Shown here one piece after another: positions 55,262-63,936 of a DNA stretch of 64,000 nucleotides. The stretch is taken from assembly GCA_934182605.1 (NCBI GenBank), contig CAKPRQ010000004.1, positions 55,426 to 119,425 on the forward strand, given 5' to 3'. The stretch comes from an uncultured Clostridia bacterium. GTDB taxonomy: Bacteria > Bacillota > Clostridia > TANB77 > CAG-508. The position numbers were made by a program, and so were the translations under genes. Each line of letters begins with the position of its first letter. Position 1 is the stretch's first letter. Under the pieces are notes generated by a model, which ran no database searches, had not been told where the DNA came from, and worked only from the letters and a program-made list of their open reading frames with translations.

Positions 55262-55500
55262 ATTTCAAAAGTGAAGCTGAAAATCGCTCCACTTTTTCTA
55301 AAAAATGAAACGAAAAAAATTCTCCCAGCGGGCAAAAAGGGTTTTAGGGGATTTCGCCCTAAACAGCAAAATGGTGTCAAAACACCAAGCTGGCGAATAT
55401 TGGGCACCAGAAAATGCTCTCAATATTCGATGCAAATAAATTTGCCTTTAAAATTATATGCTACACTTCGTTAGCATAAATTTTATTTAAAAAGATTTGT
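55262..55500 (+). other. structured non-coding block (possible oriT or regulatory region)
   Basis: The 333-base gap before the restriction-modification pair is GC-richer than its surroundings. It contains several hairpins: GGGATTTCGCCC-type runs near 55348-55365, a CGAATATTG/CAATATTCG pair near 55393-55430, and TATGCTA/TAGCATA near 55459-55477. A 67-codon ORF over this block is not convincing (no ribosome binding site, odd composition). Similar structured blocks occur in ICEs near transfer origins, but the relaxase genes are 4 kb away. Confidence 0.4.
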
Positions 55501-55527
55501 AGATATATAGAATAAAAAATAGAAAAG

Positions 55528-55536
55528 TGATATAAT
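55528..55536 (+). promoter_or_regulatory. extended -10 promoter of the restriction-modification pair
   Basis: TGATATAAT is an extended -10 with no good -35. It is 55 bases upstream of the methylase start, so the pair has its own transcript. Confidence 0.5.
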
Positions 55537-55591
55537 ATGTATAAAATTTGTCTAGTATTTAATAATTGTAATTATTAGGAAAGGAAAGAAA

Positions 55592-57064
55592 ATGTTATTA
55601 AATGATGTACTGCAAGCTACTGACAATTATTTAAACTCTAAAACTAAAACAGAAAGAAAAAAAATAGGACAATTTTTTACATCAAAAGAAACCGCTTTGT
55701 TCATGGCAAATTTAAGCAAATGTCAAAAAGAAAACATTAAAGTTTTAGATGCTGGAGCTGGAAGTGGAATATTAAGTATTGCTCTATTAGAACAATTGAA
55801 TAATAATAGTAAAATAAAAAGTATAGAAATAGATTTATATGAAAATGATGAGCAGATTGTTAAGTTATTAGAAGATAATATGCAAAAAGCAAAATTAAAA
55901 ATAGAAAAGTTACAAAATTATAATATAATTAAAGACAATTTTATAACTAAAAATAAAGACAATTATAATGAAATATATGATATTGTGATAAGTAATCCGC
56001 CATATAAAAAAATTGGCAAAAATGATATTGAATCAACTATAATGGAAAATGTTATATATGGTCAACCTAATATGTATTTTTTATTTATGGCTATGGCAGA
56101 GAGATTACTTAAAGATGATGGAGAATTAATATTTATTGTACCTAGATCATGGACTTCGGGTACTTATTTTAAAAAGTTTAGAGAAGTCTTTTTAAATAAT
56201 GTTAAATTAACCAATATACACCTTTTTGTGAGTAGAGATAAAGTTTTTAATAAAGAAAATGTGTTGCAAGAAACAATGATTTTGAGAGCTTTAAAAACAA
56301 ACAAAGAGCAAAAAGATATTATAATTACTCAATCATATAGTAATGATGATTTTGACAATATAAGCACATATAATATTGATTATAATATTTGCGTGGAAAA
56401 GGAAAATGAAAGATATGTTTATTTACCATTAGATAGCAATGACATTAAAGTATTGAAAACAATAAATGGTTTTAATACTAAATTACAGGATATAGGTTTA
56501 AAATTAAAAACAGGATTAATAGTTGATTTTAGGAATGAAGAATATTTAGAAAAGAATGCGTCTATTAATAATGTTCCTTTACTATCTTCAATTCATTTTA
56601 AAAATGGTGTAATTAAATTTCCAAGCAACGAAGATGAAGCTCAATATGTTAGAAAAGATAATAGAGCTTTACTGCAAAAGAATACTAATTATTTACTTAT
56701 AAAAAGATTTAGTAGTAAAGAAGAAAAAAGAAGAATACAACCAGCAATGTTTTTTAAAACTGATTTTGAAGAGTATGATTTTATATCAACTGAAAATCAT
56801 GTTAATTTTATTGGAAGTATTGACAATAAGGAATTAGAAAAAGATTTAATTTATGGTCTTTATGGAATTTATAACAGTACATTATATGATAAATATTATA
56901 GGATTCTTAATGGTTCAACACAGGTAAATGCTACTGAAATTAATAATATTCCTATTCCAAAAGAAAATCTTATAGAAGAAATTGGAAAGAAATTGCAAAC
57001 AAAAGAAAATATTACAACAGAAATATGTGATAGTATTTTATTGGAGGCGATAAGTGATGAATAA
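55592..57064 (+). CDS. N6-adenine DNA methyltransferase of a BsuBI/PstI-type restriction system
   Basis: 490 residues. SAM-binding motif I is VLDAGAGSGILSIALLEQL, motif IV is DIVISNPPYKKIG, and PRSWTSGTYFKKFREVFL matches motif VIII. The target-recognition half has ETMILRALKTN and FGLYGIYNSTLYDKYYRILNGSTQVNATEINNIPIP. It has the Eco57I/PstI-type gamma layout. It overlaps the nuclease gene that follows by a few bases, and the pair would methylate and cut the same site. In the family that site is CTGCAG, but specificity is not proven here. AAAGGAAAG site. Confidence 0.9.
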   Translation: MLLNDVLQATDNYLNSKTKTERKKIGQFFTSKETALFMANLSKCQKENIKVLDAGAGSGILSIALLEQLNNNSKIKSIEIDLYENDEQIVKLLEDNMQKAKLKIEKLQNYNIIKDNFITKNKDNYNEIYDIVISNPPYKKIGKNDIESTIMENVIYGQPNMYFLFMAMAERLLKDDGELIFIVPRSWTSGTYFKKFREVFLNNVKLTNIHLFVSRDKVFNKENVLQETMILRALKTNKEQKDIIITQSYSNDDFDNISTYNIDYNICVEKENERYVYLPLDSNDIKVLKTINGFNTKLQDIGLKLKTGLIVDFRNEEYLEKNASINNVPLLSSIHFKNGVIKFPSNEDEAQYVRKDNRALLQKNTNYLLIKRFSSKEEKRRIQPAMFFKTDFEEYDFISTENHVNFIGSIDNKELEKDLIYGLYGIYNSTLYDKYYRILNGSTQVNATEINNIPIPKENLIEEIGKKLQTKENITTEICDSILLEAISDE

Positions 57065-57977
57065 ATTAGAACAGGCAAAAGATATATTAGAAAAAATAGG
57101 AATGCCAAAAGCACAGCAAGCTGATTTGTGTGCATATACTTTGTTAGCTTTGTTAAATATAAAAGAAAAATCAAAATGGAATACAGCAACAAATGAATAC
57201 ATAAGGATTCATGATATAATGGAGTTTATAAAGCAAAATTATGGTGTTGCTTATGCTGAAAATAGTAGAGAAACTTTTAGAAAACAAGCTATGCATCATT
57301 TTAGAATTGCAGCTTTAATAGAAGACAATTTAAAAGCAACTAACAGTCCAAATTATAGATATAGAATAACAATTGAGGCATTGAATTTAATAAAGAAATA
57401 TGGAACTAAGGATTGGAATAAGGAATTAGCTAAATATTTAAAAAATTACGAGAAATTAATTAGTATATATGAAAATAAAAGAAACTTAACAAAGATTCCA
57501 GTTAAAATTAATGGAGAAAATTTTGAATTTAGTACAGGAAAACACAATGAATTGCAAAAAGCCATAATAGAAGAATTTGCACCTAGATTTGCACAAAATA
57601 GTATTGTTCTCTATGTTGGAGATACTAAAGATAAAGATTTGTATAAAGATGTAGAATTACTGGAAAAATTAAAAATATCAATGGGTGATCACGAAAAATT
57701 GCCAGATGTTATTTTATACCAAAAAGAAAAAAAGTGGATATACTTTATTGAAGCTGTTACAAGTGTTGGACCAATAAGTCCGAAAAGAATTGTTGAGATA
57801 ACAGATATGACAAGAAATTGTAAACTTGGTAAAATATATGTTACAGCATTTATTGATATGAAAACATTTAAGAAATTTACTGAACAATTAGCATGGGAAA
57901 CAGAGGTATGGTTGAGCGAAATGCCTGATCACATGATACATTTAAACGGAGATAAATTTATGGGACCAAGAAATTAA
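57057..57977 (+). CDS. BsuBI/PstI-family type II restriction endonuclease
   Basis: About 306 residues. The C-terminal catalytic part is typical of BsuBI/PstI: VLYVGDTKDKDLYKDVELLEKLKI, GDHEKLPDVILYQKEKKWIYFIEAVTSVGPISPKRI (a D-x(n)-E-x-K-like PD-(D/E)XK core), and FIDMKTFKKFTEQLAWETEVWLSEMPDHMIHLNGDKF. The N-terminal half is a winged-helix-like domain (HDIMEFIKQNYGVAYAENSRETFRKQAMHHF). Expression is coupled to the methylase by overlap (ATG 57057 after TTGGAGG). It defends the host and promotes retention of the element. Confidence 0.92.
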   Translation: MNKLEQAKDILEKIGMPKAQQADLCAYTLLALLNIKEKSKWNTATNEYIRIHDIMEFIKQNYGVAYAENSRETFRKQAMHHFRIAALIEDNLKATNSPNYRYRITIEALNLIKKYGTKDWNKELAKYLKNYEKLISIYENKRNLTKIPVKINGENFEFSTGKHNELQKAIIEEFAPRFAQNSIVLYVGDTKDKDLYKDVELLEKLKISMGDHEKLPDVILYQKEKKWIYFIEAVTSVGPISPKRIVEITDMTRNCKLGKIYVTAFIDMKTFKKFTEQLAWETEVWLSEMPDHMIHLNGDKFMGPRN

Positions 57978-58016
57978 AACAAGATTTAGAAGGAGTTTAG
58001 ACTTCTTCTTTTTTGA

Positions 58017-58643
58017 TTGGAGGAGAATGAAGTTTATAGCGAAAGTAAATTAGATGAAGTATTTTTATCATACGATAAAATATTATATAGGTTAAATGTA
58101 AAAAACATAAAAACAAAAGATAATAAAAAAATAACACATAAGGATTTAAGAAAAGCAATAACAGTTATGCAACGAAAACACAAAAATTGTAGGTGGAAAA
58201 GTGAAAAAATCAGAAGTAGAAATTTTTATATTCTTGTTGAAGGGTATTATTGGCTAATCAATGTATATTTCAATAGCAATATGAAGTTAATTGATGCAGA
58301 TATAAAATTTTTTGAAGAATTAATAAAACAATACGAAGAAGTATTAAAATTAGAATCTAAAAATTTATCTGTCAAAGATATGAAAATGCAAGAGTTAGTA
58401 ATTTACTTTAATAAAAAATATGAAACAGTTGAAAAAGCAATTTGGAAAATGATAAAGGTTCATAGTAATTATAGATATGTTGTAAATAATGAATATGTTA
58501 TTACTAAAGAAGGTATAGAGTGGCTTTGCAAAAATTGTTTTAAGCAAAAGTATTTAGAAGTATTAGAAAGTTATAAAATGAATCTAACAGAAAAATTTAT
58601 TAGAGCTGGCTATATATATGATAATTTTTTTCATAAAAATTAA
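58017..58643 (+). CDS. unknown element protein, 208 aa
   Basis: Not recognised. Start TTG 58017 is not well supported, and the ribosome binding site is unclear. The protein is Lys-rich and helical with tryptophans: DLRKAITVMQRKHKNCRWKSEKIRSRNFYILVEGYYWLINVYFN near the N terminus and KYETVEKAIWKMIKVHSNYRYVVNNEYVITKEGIEWLCKNCFKQKYLEVLESYK later. It looks DNA-binding, with two similar helical halves. It lies between the restriction pair and a promoter. Confidence 0.5.
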   Translation: MEENEVYSESKLDEVFLSYDKILYRLNVKNIKTKDNKKITHKDLRKAITVMQRKHKNCRWKSEKIRSRNFYILVEGYYWLINVYFNSNMKLIDADIKFFEELIKQYEEVLKLESKNLSVKDMKMQELVIYFNKKYETVEKAIWKMIKVHSNYRYVVNNEYVITKEGIEWLCKNCFKQKYLEVLESYKMNLTEKFIRAGYIYDNFFHKN

Positions 58644-58652
58644 AAAAGGGCG

Positions 58653-58681
58653 CTGACAAATAGCTAAAAATACGTTATAAA
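58653..58681 (+). promoter_or_regulatory. element promoter, copy 2 (shared upstream block)
   Basis: CTGACA (58653-58658), a 17-base spacer and TATAAA (58676-58681), preceded by AAAAAAGGG. It is strikingly like 35,010-35,046, with CTGACAAATA and ACGTTAT in common. A TAGCATATATGCTA palindrome lies just downstream (58700-58715). Confidence 0.65.
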
Positions 58682-58737
58682 GTTATCATAATCGATTATA
58701 TATAGCATATATGCTAAAGTTTAGAAGGAGGATAAAA

Positions 58738-59007
58738 ATGGTTGATAAGAAATCTGTTAGAGAATTGTTTAAGGCGATTGAAGAACAATTTAATTTTGAC
58801 CTTGTAGAATTAGATAAGTATAAAGAAGTTGTAAATCGCAGAAGGAATAAATCAGATCTTATTGAAAATTCAGTTAGTAAACAAGATTTTGATTTGATAC
58901 AAGAATATTTTGAGATAGAAAACGAAGCCTCATCAATTGAAATAGAAGAGGCTTTTGTAAGAGGATTTTCGACAGCATATCAATTACTTATAGATTCATT
59001 GATATAA
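58738..59007 (+). CDS. small unknown element protein, 89 aa
   Basis: Not recognised. The start is ATG 58738 with a full AGGAGG site 7 bases upstream; an upstream ATG at 58711 has none. It is acidic and helical (VRELFKAIEEQFNFDLVELDKYKEVVNRRRNKSDL and FDLIQEYFEIENEASSIEIEEAFVRGFSTAYQLLIDSLI), like small ICE regulators. It is first in the mobilisation transcript driven by the shared promoter. Confidence 0.6.
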   Translation: MVDKKSVRELFKAIEEQFNFDLVELDKYKEVVNRRRNKSDLIENSVSKQDFDLIQEYFEIENEASSIEIEEAFVRGFSTAYQLLIDSLI

Positions 59008-59037
59008 CTGGAGGTGTTTTAAATTAATAACATTGAA

Positions 59038-59352
59038 ATGAGAATAAATACAGTTAATAAAATACTAAAATTTTTAAAACTAGATTTATTAAATGATGAA
59101 GAAAAACAAGTTATATACGAGATAGCAAAAGTTACTAAAAAAACAGATTTACAAAAAAGAAGATTCTATATGGTATATAATGTTGGACCAAATGCAAAAG
59201 AACATAATACATATAAAAAAGTAGCAAGTTTTTATGAGTGTTCAACTGGAGCAATAAGAAGTTCAGTAATGAATGTTGTTGTAGCTTTATATCATTTACC
59301 AGATGATAAATTTAGTGTTTTAGAAAATATACTTAATAAGTATGAAAAATAA
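59038..59352 (+). CDS. small HTH-like protein, 104 aa
   Basis: Not assigned to a named family. The C-terminal half YNVGPNAKEHNTYKKVASFYECSTGAIRSSVMNVVVAL has a sigma-region-4-like helix-turn-helix. It is in the mobilisation region before mobC. The GGAGGTG site (59010-59016) is 21 bases from the ATG at 59038; an in-frame ATT at 59023 has a 6-base gap and might be the true, rare start. It is followed by a terminator. Confidence 0.5.
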   Translation: MRINTVNKILKFLKLDLLNDEEKQVIYEIAKVTKKTDLQKRRFYMVYNVGPNAKEHNTYKKVASFYECSTGAIRSSVMNVVVALYHLPDDKFSVLENILNKYEK

Positions 59353-59367
59353 TATTATTATTAGAAT

Positions 59368-59398
59368 TAGAGCTTAGATAAAACTAGGCTCTTTTTTG
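59368..59398 (+). terminator. intrinsic terminator before mobC
   Basis: Stem AGAGCTTAG/CTAGGCTCT (one G-T pair) followed by TTTTTTG. Confidence 0.8.
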
Positions 59399-59413
59399 TT
59401 AGGAAGTGAGAAT

Positions 59414-59821
59414 TTGAATTTTAATACAAAGGAAAGAAGAAAAAGTATTAAGGTTATAGTTTCAGATGAAGAAAGAAGTTTAATAGAGGCAAAAGCAAAT
59501 TTTTATGGATATAAAACAATTGCAAGTTATATTAGAGATACAGCTATATATGAAAAGGTTTCTCATGTTGATTTAAAAAGTAAAAATGAATTATATGAGG
59601 CCTATAGTAATAATACAAAAGAGTTAAAGAAAATTGCAAAAGAATTTAGACATTTTAGTAAATATGCAACTCAAATTTCGCAGGAAGATATGAAAAATAT
59701 TTCTATTACAATGTTTACTATATTAAAAAAGCAAAAGCAAATGTTACAACTTATTGAAAATAAATTAGATATTGATATTTGGCAAGAAATAAATAAAAAG
59801 GAACATATAGATTGCCAGTAA
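59414..59821 (+). CDS. mobC: MobC-family relaxosome protein
   Basis: About 135 residues. The N-terminal ribbon-helix-helix-like start ERRKSIKVIVSDEERSLIEAKANFYGYKTIASYIRDTAIY is typical of MobC proteins of MobA/MobL-type relaxosomes, with a helical C terminus. MobC helps the relaxase open DNA at oriT. The TTG at 59414 has AGGAAGTGAG a few bases upstream, better than the TTG at 59396. It overlaps the relaxase start by 10 bases. Confidence 0.85.
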   Translation: MNFNTKERRKSIKVIVSDEERSLIEAKANFYGYKTIASYIRDTAIYEKVSHVDLKSKNELYEAYSNNTKELKKIAKEFRHFSKYATQISQEDMKNISITMFTILKKQKQMLQLIENKLDIDIWQEINKKEHIDCQ

Positions 59822-61443
59822 CTAAAAGAGAGGCACACTATGGTTCGCCTAAAGAGTTAATCAACTATATACTAGATGAAAAACACGATGGCGAAAAAGT
59901 AGGTCAAGTGTCATCAATAAATTGTAATCCAGAAACAGCATTATTAGAATTTAAAGATATACAAAGAAAATACAATATGAAAGGAACAAGAGTAGCATAT
60001 CATATAATACAAAGTTTTTCTCCCAAAGATGATATTACAGAAGAGCAGGCCAATGAAATTGGAAAAAGATTGTGTGAAGAATTATATCCAGATTATCAAT
60101 GTATAATTTCAACACACATAGACAAAGGGCACATACATAATCATATATGTTTAAATGCTATAAGTTTAGATGGTAAAAAACTAGAAGATAGGCTTTCAAA
60201 TGAAAAAGAAGGCTTATATGGACTTAGTGATACAAGTGATAAAATTGCAGCTGAATATGGCTGTTTTATTATGCCAAGAAAAACATATTTAAAGTCTAAA
60301 ACAAAAGATTATTACCATCAATATAAAGAGCAAAGTTGGAAAGAAAAAATAAAAGAAGATATAGAAGGAATATTACCTAAATGTGATTCATTAGAAGAAT
60401 TTTTAGATGAGTTATCAATTGCTGGTTATGAAGTGAGAAGGGGAAAAAATCTATCAGTCAAATGTCTAGGAATGGAACGATTTGCAAGATTAAATACAAT
60501 TCATCCAAGTTTAAGCACAAATAGTTTATATAGTTATTTTAAGAACAAAGATAATATAAATTTAAGTGAAATCAATATTAAGGAAAATAATTTCAATATA
60601 GATATGTTATCAAAAATAATAGAATCTAAAACTGCAATTGAAAAAAGTAGTATTCAAACAGAAGGAAGGAAATATAGCGAATATCAAAAAACACGTTATC
60701 AGGAAATTAAAAGATTTTATAATTTAAAGCAACAGCTGGAGTATTTAGATAAATATAATATAAGGTCTTTTGATGATATTGAAAAACAAATTGAATTAAA
60801 AAGAAGTGAAATAAAAACTAAAAATATAACCTTAAAGAAAAATAAAAAGAAATATGATGCAATATTAGAAAGAACAGAAAAAGCACAGGATTATATTAGA
60901 CTTTACAAAGCCTATGAGTATGCTAGAAGTTATCAAGAACAAGATCCAAAGTATGTAATGCCAAAAGAAGTAGAAATATTTTTGGATTTGCAAAATGAAT
61001 TACAAATAAATTCATTAGATGAAGCTAGAAGTTTAATAAAATCTACAAGACAAGAAAGAATTGATATAAACAAAACTAAAAAAGAAATACTAGATTTACA
61101 AAGAGAGTTAAATCATTTAGACACAATAAAAGAAGAAAAGCTAATACAAAGTGGTTTGTTTATATATAATATAAAATTTGGTGGTAATCACATAGATTAT
61201 AAAAAATCTAAAGATGATATATATTGCATTATATTGCCTTATACAAAAGAAAGAATATATATACCAAAGAAATATACTACATTTAATGAGAAATATCAGT
61301 ATTATACTTTATTTTTGGTAGATGACAAAGAATACGAGTTGTATGATGAAAATGATAATAAAATTCAAAGTATAACTGGTAAAGATTTAGAAGAACACGT
61401 TATGGAAAAGAAAAAAGAAATAGATAAATTGTATAGTTATTAA
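59812..61443 (+). CDS. MobA/MobL-type relaxase (MOBP)
   Basis: 543 residues. The relaxase domain has the catalytic start VTKREAHYGSPKELINYIL, VAYHIIQSFSPKDDITEEQANEIG, and the three-histidine motif STHIDKGHIHNHICLNAISLDGKK (H-x-D-K-x-H-x-H-N-H). A helical C-terminal half has coiled segments (IKTKNITLKKNKKKYDAILERTEKAQDYI) to residue 450, and a small beta-rich end follows. It nicks at oriT and is led to VirD4 for transfer. TTG start in the end of mobC. No CGG is in frame in this large gene. Confidence 0.93.
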   Translation: MPVTKREAHYGSPKELINYILDEKHDGEKVGQVSSINCNPETALLEFKDIQRKYNMKGTRVAYHIIQSFSPKDDITEEQANEIGKRLCEELYPDYQCIISTHIDKGHIHNHICLNAISLDGKKLEDRLSNEKEGLYGLSDTSDKIAAEYGCFIMPRKTYLKSKTKDYYHQYKEQSWKEKIKEDIEGILPKCDSLEEFLDELSIAGYEVRRGKNLSVKCLGMERFARLNTIHPSLSTNSLYSYFKNKDNINLSEINIKENNFNIDMLSKIIESKTAIEKSSIQTEGRKYSEYQKTRYQEIKRFYNLKQQLEYLDKYNIRSFDDIEKQIELKRSEIKTKNITLKKNKKKYDAILERTEKAQDYIRLYKAYEYARSYQEQDPKYVMPKEVEIFLDLQNELQINSLDEARSLIKSTRQERIDINKTKKEILDLQRELNHLDTIKEEKLIQSGLFIYNIKFGGNHIDYKKSKDDIYCIILPYTKERIYIPKKYTTFNEKYQYYTLFLVDDKEYELYDENDNKIQSITGKDLEEHVMEKKKEIDKLYSY

Positions 61444-61447
61444 AATT

Positions 61448-61480
61448 AGGGCTTAAGAGTAATCTTGGGCTCTTTTTTTG
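61448..61480 (+). terminator. terminator after the relaxase gene
   Basis: A GGGCTTA.../...TGGGCTC hairpin followed by TTTTTTTG. Confidence 0.6.
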
Positions 61481-61508
61481 TTGCAATTTACAAAAGAGGA
61501 GGGATTAA

Positions 61509-62963
61509 GTGATTAAATTATTAAGCCTATTCACAGGAATAGGAGCATTTGAAAAAGCATTAGAAAGATTAAATGCAGAATATGAATTAGTTGGATTTAG
61601 TGAAATAGATAAATATGCAATAAAAAGTTATTGTGCAATACACAATGTTACAGAAGATAAAAATTATGGAGATATAAGTAAAATTGATGAAAAGAGTTTA
61701 CCATATTTCGATATAATGACTTGGGGCTTTCCATGTCAAGATATTTCTATTGCTGGTAAATTAAAAGGTATTAAAGAAGGAGAAACAAGAAGCGGGTTAT
61801 ATTATGAAGGTTATAGAATCTTAAAAAATAAAAAGCCTAAAATAAGCATAATAGAAAATGTTAAGAATTTAACAAGTAAAAGGTTTAAAAATGAATTTGA
61901 ATCTATATTAAAGGATATATCAGATTTAGGTTATAACAATTATTGGCAAGTTTTAAATGCTAAAGATTATGGAATACCACAAAACAGGGAGAGGGTTTTT
62001 ATTATAAGTATAAGAAAAGATATAGATAATGGTAAATTTACTTTTCCAGAGAAAATACCATTACAATTAAAATTAAAAGATTTACTGGAAGATGTGGTAG
62101 ATGATAAATACTATTTAACTGAAAAAGGAATCGGAAGGCTTATAAAGAAAAATAATAAATTAATTAGAAACAATGATAATCCAGATGTAAGTTCTTGTAT
62201 AATTGCAGGTTATCATAAAATGGATGGTAGAAATAATCAATACATATCAGAGCAAAACAAACCTAAAAGAATAGGTGGAATTTATGATACAGAAGAAAGA
62301 AAAAGACAAGCAGGAAGTATTTATGATTCAAATGCTATTTCTCCAACATTAACAACAATGTTTCCAGGAGGAGATAAACAACCTTTTGTACTCGTAAACG
62401 AAGGTACTAAAAAAGGTACATCAGAAGCAAGAGAAGGTGATTCAATAAATATTTCATACCCTAATAATATGAGAAAAAGAGGTAGAGTAGGAAAAGAAGT
62501 ATCGCAAACTATATTAACATCTCCTAATATGGCAGTATTTGAAAATGCAAATAAACCAATATGTTTAAATGCTAACAAAAATGTAAGTATTCAAGATAGG
62601 ATATATGATGAAGAAGGTATTGCAGCAACAGTAACAGCGAGTGAATTTAGATCTAAAATAGCAGAAAGAAAAATGTTTAATCCATATAATGATAAAGAAA
62701 TAAAAGATGTAGCACCAACACAAACAGCAAATTGTGGATGCTCAACATCTAGTGCAGCAGTATTAATATCAGAGGATGGAAAGAATTACTTAAAAATAAG
62801 AAAGTTAACACCTTTAGAATGTTGGCGACTTATGGGATTTGATGATGAAGATTTTTATAAAGCAAAAGATGTTGGAGTATCAGATACTCAACTATATAGA
62901 CAAGCTGGCAATAGTATTGTTGTAAATGTTTTAGAAAAAATAATTGAGGGTTTGTTAAAATAA
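61509..62963 (+). CDS. C5-cytosine DNA methyltransferase (Dcm family)
   Basis: 484 residues. Motif I is SLFTGIGAFEKALERL, motif IV is the catalytic GFPCQDIS, and motif VI is IIENVKNL. Motif VIII is NYGIPQNRERVFIISIR-like DYGIPQNRERVFIIS. A long target-recognition region with LNGTKKG-type repeats (about 215-425) is followed by motifs IX-X (LTPLECWRLMGF, DTQLYRQAGNSIVVNVLEKII). It is solitary, with no nuclease partner in view. GTG start after AGAGGAGGG. It protects or marks the element DNA. Confidence 0.94.
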   Translation: MIKLLSLFTGIGAFEKALERLNAEYELVGFSEIDKYAIKSYCAIHNVTEDKNYGDISKIDEKSLPYFDIMTWGFPCQDISIAGKLKGIKEGETRSGLYYEGYRILKNKKPKISIIENVKNLTSKRFKNEFESILKDISDLGYNNYWQVLNAKDYGIPQNRERVFIISIRKDIDNGKFTFPEKIPLQLKLKDLLEDVVDDKYYLTEKGIGRLIKKNNKLIRNNDNPDVSSCIIAGYHKMDGRNNQYISEQNKPKRIGGIYDTEERKRQAGSIYDSNAISPTLTTMFPGGDKQPFVLVNEGTKKGTSEAREGDSINISYPNNMRKRGRVGKEVSQTILTSPNMAVFENANKPICLNANKNVSIQDRIYDEEGIAATVTASEFRSKIAERKMFNPYNDKEIKDVAPTQTANCGCSTSSAAVLISEDGKNYLKIRKLTPLECWRLMGFDDEDFYKAKDVGVSDTQLYRQAGNSIVVNVLEKIIEGLLK

Positions 62964-62969
62964 ACAACA

Positions 62970-63007
62970 CACCATAAGATAAATGATAATTTTTTCTTTT
63001 ATGGTGT
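62970..63007 (+). terminator. terminator after the C5 methylase gene
   Basis: A perfect 9-bp stem ACACCATAA/TTATGGTGT is followed by AAATTTTTATAATTT. Confidence 0.6.
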
Positions 63008-63023
63008 AAATTTTTATAATTTA

Positions 63024-63032
63024 TGTTATAAT
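63024..63032 (+). promoter_or_regulatory. extended -10 promoter of the MBL gene
   Basis: TGTTATAAT is an extended -10, 34 bases before ATG 63066; no good -35. Confidence 0.5.
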
Positions 63033-63065
63033 TCCTATGTATATAAAAAATCAAGGAGGCTATAA

Positions 63066-63701
63066 ATGTTAGATAATATAGAAGTTTTATACCATAGCAG
63101 TATAAGAATTAATAAAGAAAAAATAATTTATATAGATCCATTTAAAATAAATAAAAATTATAATGATGCAGACATTGTTTTTATAACACACGATCATTAT
63201 GACCATTATTCTGAAGAAGATATAGATAAGGTTATAAATGAAAACACTACTATTATAATACCAGAAGAATTATTAACAAAATTATTAAGAAAAGGCATAA
63301 ATAAAAATGCAATTATTACAGTAGAGCCAAATAAAAATTATATGGTGCAAGGGATTAAATTTGAAACAATACCAGCTTATAATACAAATAAAACATTTCA
63401 TCCAAAGGAAAATGGTTGGGTTGGTTATATTATTATAATAAATGGTATTAGATATTATATTGCAGGAGATACAGATATTACAGAAGAAAATAAAAAAGTA
63501 AAATGTGATGTAGCTTTTGTTCCAGTTGGAGGAACATATACAATGGATTTTAAAGAAGCAGCACAATTAATAAATGAAATAAAACCTAAAATAGCAATTC
63601 CAATTCATTATGGTAGTGTAGTTGGAACAGAGCAAGATGCAATAGATTTTGTAAGATTATTACACCCAGAAATAAAAGGTATAATTTTAATGAAACAATA
63701 A
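63066..63701 (+). CDS. UlaG-like MBL-fold metal-dependent hydrolase
   Basis: 211 residues. The UlaG-like start is VLYHSSIRINKEKIIYIDPF, the metal motif H-x-H-x-D-H is THDHYDHYS, then GVKFETIPAYN-like GIKFETIPAYN, YYIAGDTDITEEN and IPIHYGSVVGTEQDA. It is a RNase-Z-like/UlaG branch of unknown substrate. AGGAGG site. It is the last complete larger gene of the window and is probably cargo of the element. Confidence 0.9.
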   Translation: MLDNIEVLYHSSIRINKEKIIYIDPFKINKNYNDADIVFITHDHYDHYSEEDIDKVINENTTIIIPEELLTKLLRKGINKNAIITVEPNKNYMVQGIKFETIPAYNTNKTFHPKENGWVGYIIIINGIRYYIAGDTDITEENKKVKCDVAFVPVGGTYTMDFKEAAQLINEIKPKIAIPIHYGSVVGTEQDAIDFVRLLHPEIKGIILMKQ

Positions 63702-63720
63702 ATGAAAGAGGGAACAAACG

Positions 63721-63897
63721 ATGCAATTTTCAAATAAAGATATTCAATTATTTAATGAAGCGGGAATAAATGTAGATGATAAGAATTATACAAATGATGA
63801 AGTAGAAAGATTAAAAATAAAAGTAACAGATTATATTGTTAGTCAAAGTACAAAAGATATTGATAAATATAGTAAAAAATTTAGTAGTTTATTATAA
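63721..63897 (+). CDS. small unknown protein, 58 aa
   Basis: ATG at 63721 after AAAGAGGG, 20 bases after the MBL gene. It is 58 residues, helical and charged (MQFSNKDIQLFNEAGINVDD, EVERLKIKVTDYIVSQSTKDI). Not recognised. Confidence 0.55.
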   Translation: MQFSNKDIQLFNEAGINVDDKNYTNDEVERLKIKVTDYIVSQSTKDIDKYSKKFSSLL

Positions 63898-63936
63898 TGA
63901 TAAATAGTAATTTGTTGAGAATAAGGAGTAAATAGA

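Noticed and set aside
55271..55474. 67-codon ORF in the non-coding block
   Set aside because: No ribosome binding site, composition unlike all other proteins here, and overlap with hairpins.
55592..57977. Restriction pair as a separate later insertion
   Set aside because: No flanking direct repeats, transposase or integrase was seen; it may be original cargo.
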